From Thermoflexus sp. (GTDB lineage: Bacteria; Chloroflexota; Anaerolineae; Thermoflexales; Thermoflexaceae): DNA of 6,710 nucleotides. Below, one piece after another: positions 6,591 to 6,710 of the stretch. Under the pieces are notes generated by a model that saw nothing but the letters and a program-made list of their open reading frames with translations, made no database searches and had not been told where the DNA came from. Position numbers and translations under genes: made by a program. Numbering within the stretch: position 1 is the stretch's first letter; every line of letters starts with the position of its first letter. The DNA is taken from the NCBI GenBank assembly GCA_017743605.1, contig JAGHYO010000126.1, forward strand, positions 1 through 6,710, in the 5' to 3' direction.

Positions 6591-6620
6591 TTGACGAGGG
6601 TTCCAAAGATGTGATATATT
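6591..6620 (+). promoter_or_regulatory. Extended -10 promoter for tRNA-Asp
   Basis: TTGACG (6591-6596) and TATATT (6615-6620) are spaced by 18 bases and match the sigma70 consensus at 5 of 6 positions each. TGA directly precedes the -10, forming an extended -10 (TGn). Transcription would begin near 6627, only a few bases before the mature tRNA 5' end, so the 5' leader is very short. It diverges from the rpsO promoter about 65 bases away. Confidence 0.65.
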
Positions 6621-6630
6621 CGGAGTACGC

Positions 6631-6706
6631 GGGCCCGTGGTGTAGCCTGGCCTAACACGCCGCCCTGTCAAGGCGGAGATCGCGGGTTCAAATCCCGTCG
6701 GGCCCG
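6631..6706 (+). tRNA. tRNA-Asp (anticodon GUC)
   Basis: A full cloverleaf folds. The acceptor stem is GGGCCCG (6631-6637) with CGGGCCC (6699-6705), all 7 pairs. The D stem is GTGT/ACAC (6640-6643, 6655-6658). The anticodon stem CCGCC/GGCGG (6660-6664, 6672-6676) carries loop CTGTCAA with GTC at 6667-6669. The variable loop is AGATC. The T stem GCGGG/CCCGT has loop TTCAAAT and one G-U closing pair. The discriminator is G at 6706, as expected for tRNA-Asp. CTCA follows, so CCA is not encoded and must be added enzymatically. Position 38 is A rather than the C of E. coli tRNA-Asp. More tRNA genes may follow beyond the window edge. Confidence 0.96.
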
Positions 6707-6710
6707 CTCA

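Overview
The window looks like a GC-rich bacterial chromosome segment. My best guess is a thermophilic member of the Chloroflexota (Anaerolineae or Thermoflexus-like). This is an inference from protein style, GC-rich codon use, a tRNA without encoded CCA, and a GTAGGGGC...GCCCCTAC palindrome of a kind I remember from such genomes. No 16S rRNA or other taxonomic marker is present.

Layout from left to right. Bases 1-749 (+) hold the 3' end of an unrecognised gene whose product is a beta-rich domain between two Pro/Thr linkers, suggesting an exported or surface protein. It converges on a minus-strand pair across a short gap with a hairpin (761-780). The pair is mtnA (3470-2394), the methionine-salvage isomerase, followed with a 26-base overlap by a 536-residue protein (2419-809). 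That protein joins a threonine-synthase-like PLP enzyme to a complete response-regulator receiver domain and is the most unusual object here. A 322-base gap (3471-3792) carries a candidate mtnA promoter, a leader hairpin, a palindromic repeat with a decayed neighbour, and a GC-rich hairpin just past pnp.

Next, also on the minus strand, comes the conserved rpsO-pnp pair: rpsO (6443-6174, ribosomal protein S15) followed by pnp (6018-3793, polynucleotide phosphorylase), with a strong hairpin between them. A 187-base divergent region carries a good sigma70-type promoter for rpsO and an extended -10 promoter for a tRNA-Asp(GUC) at 6631-6706 (+), at the right edge.

rpsO and pnp are housekeeping genes for translation and RNA turnover. 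mtnA and the fusion gene probably form a translationally coupled transcript joining sulfur or amino-acid metabolism to a phosphorelay-type input. Apart from the fusion, its phosphate-loop variant and the repeats, the region is ordinary core genome.
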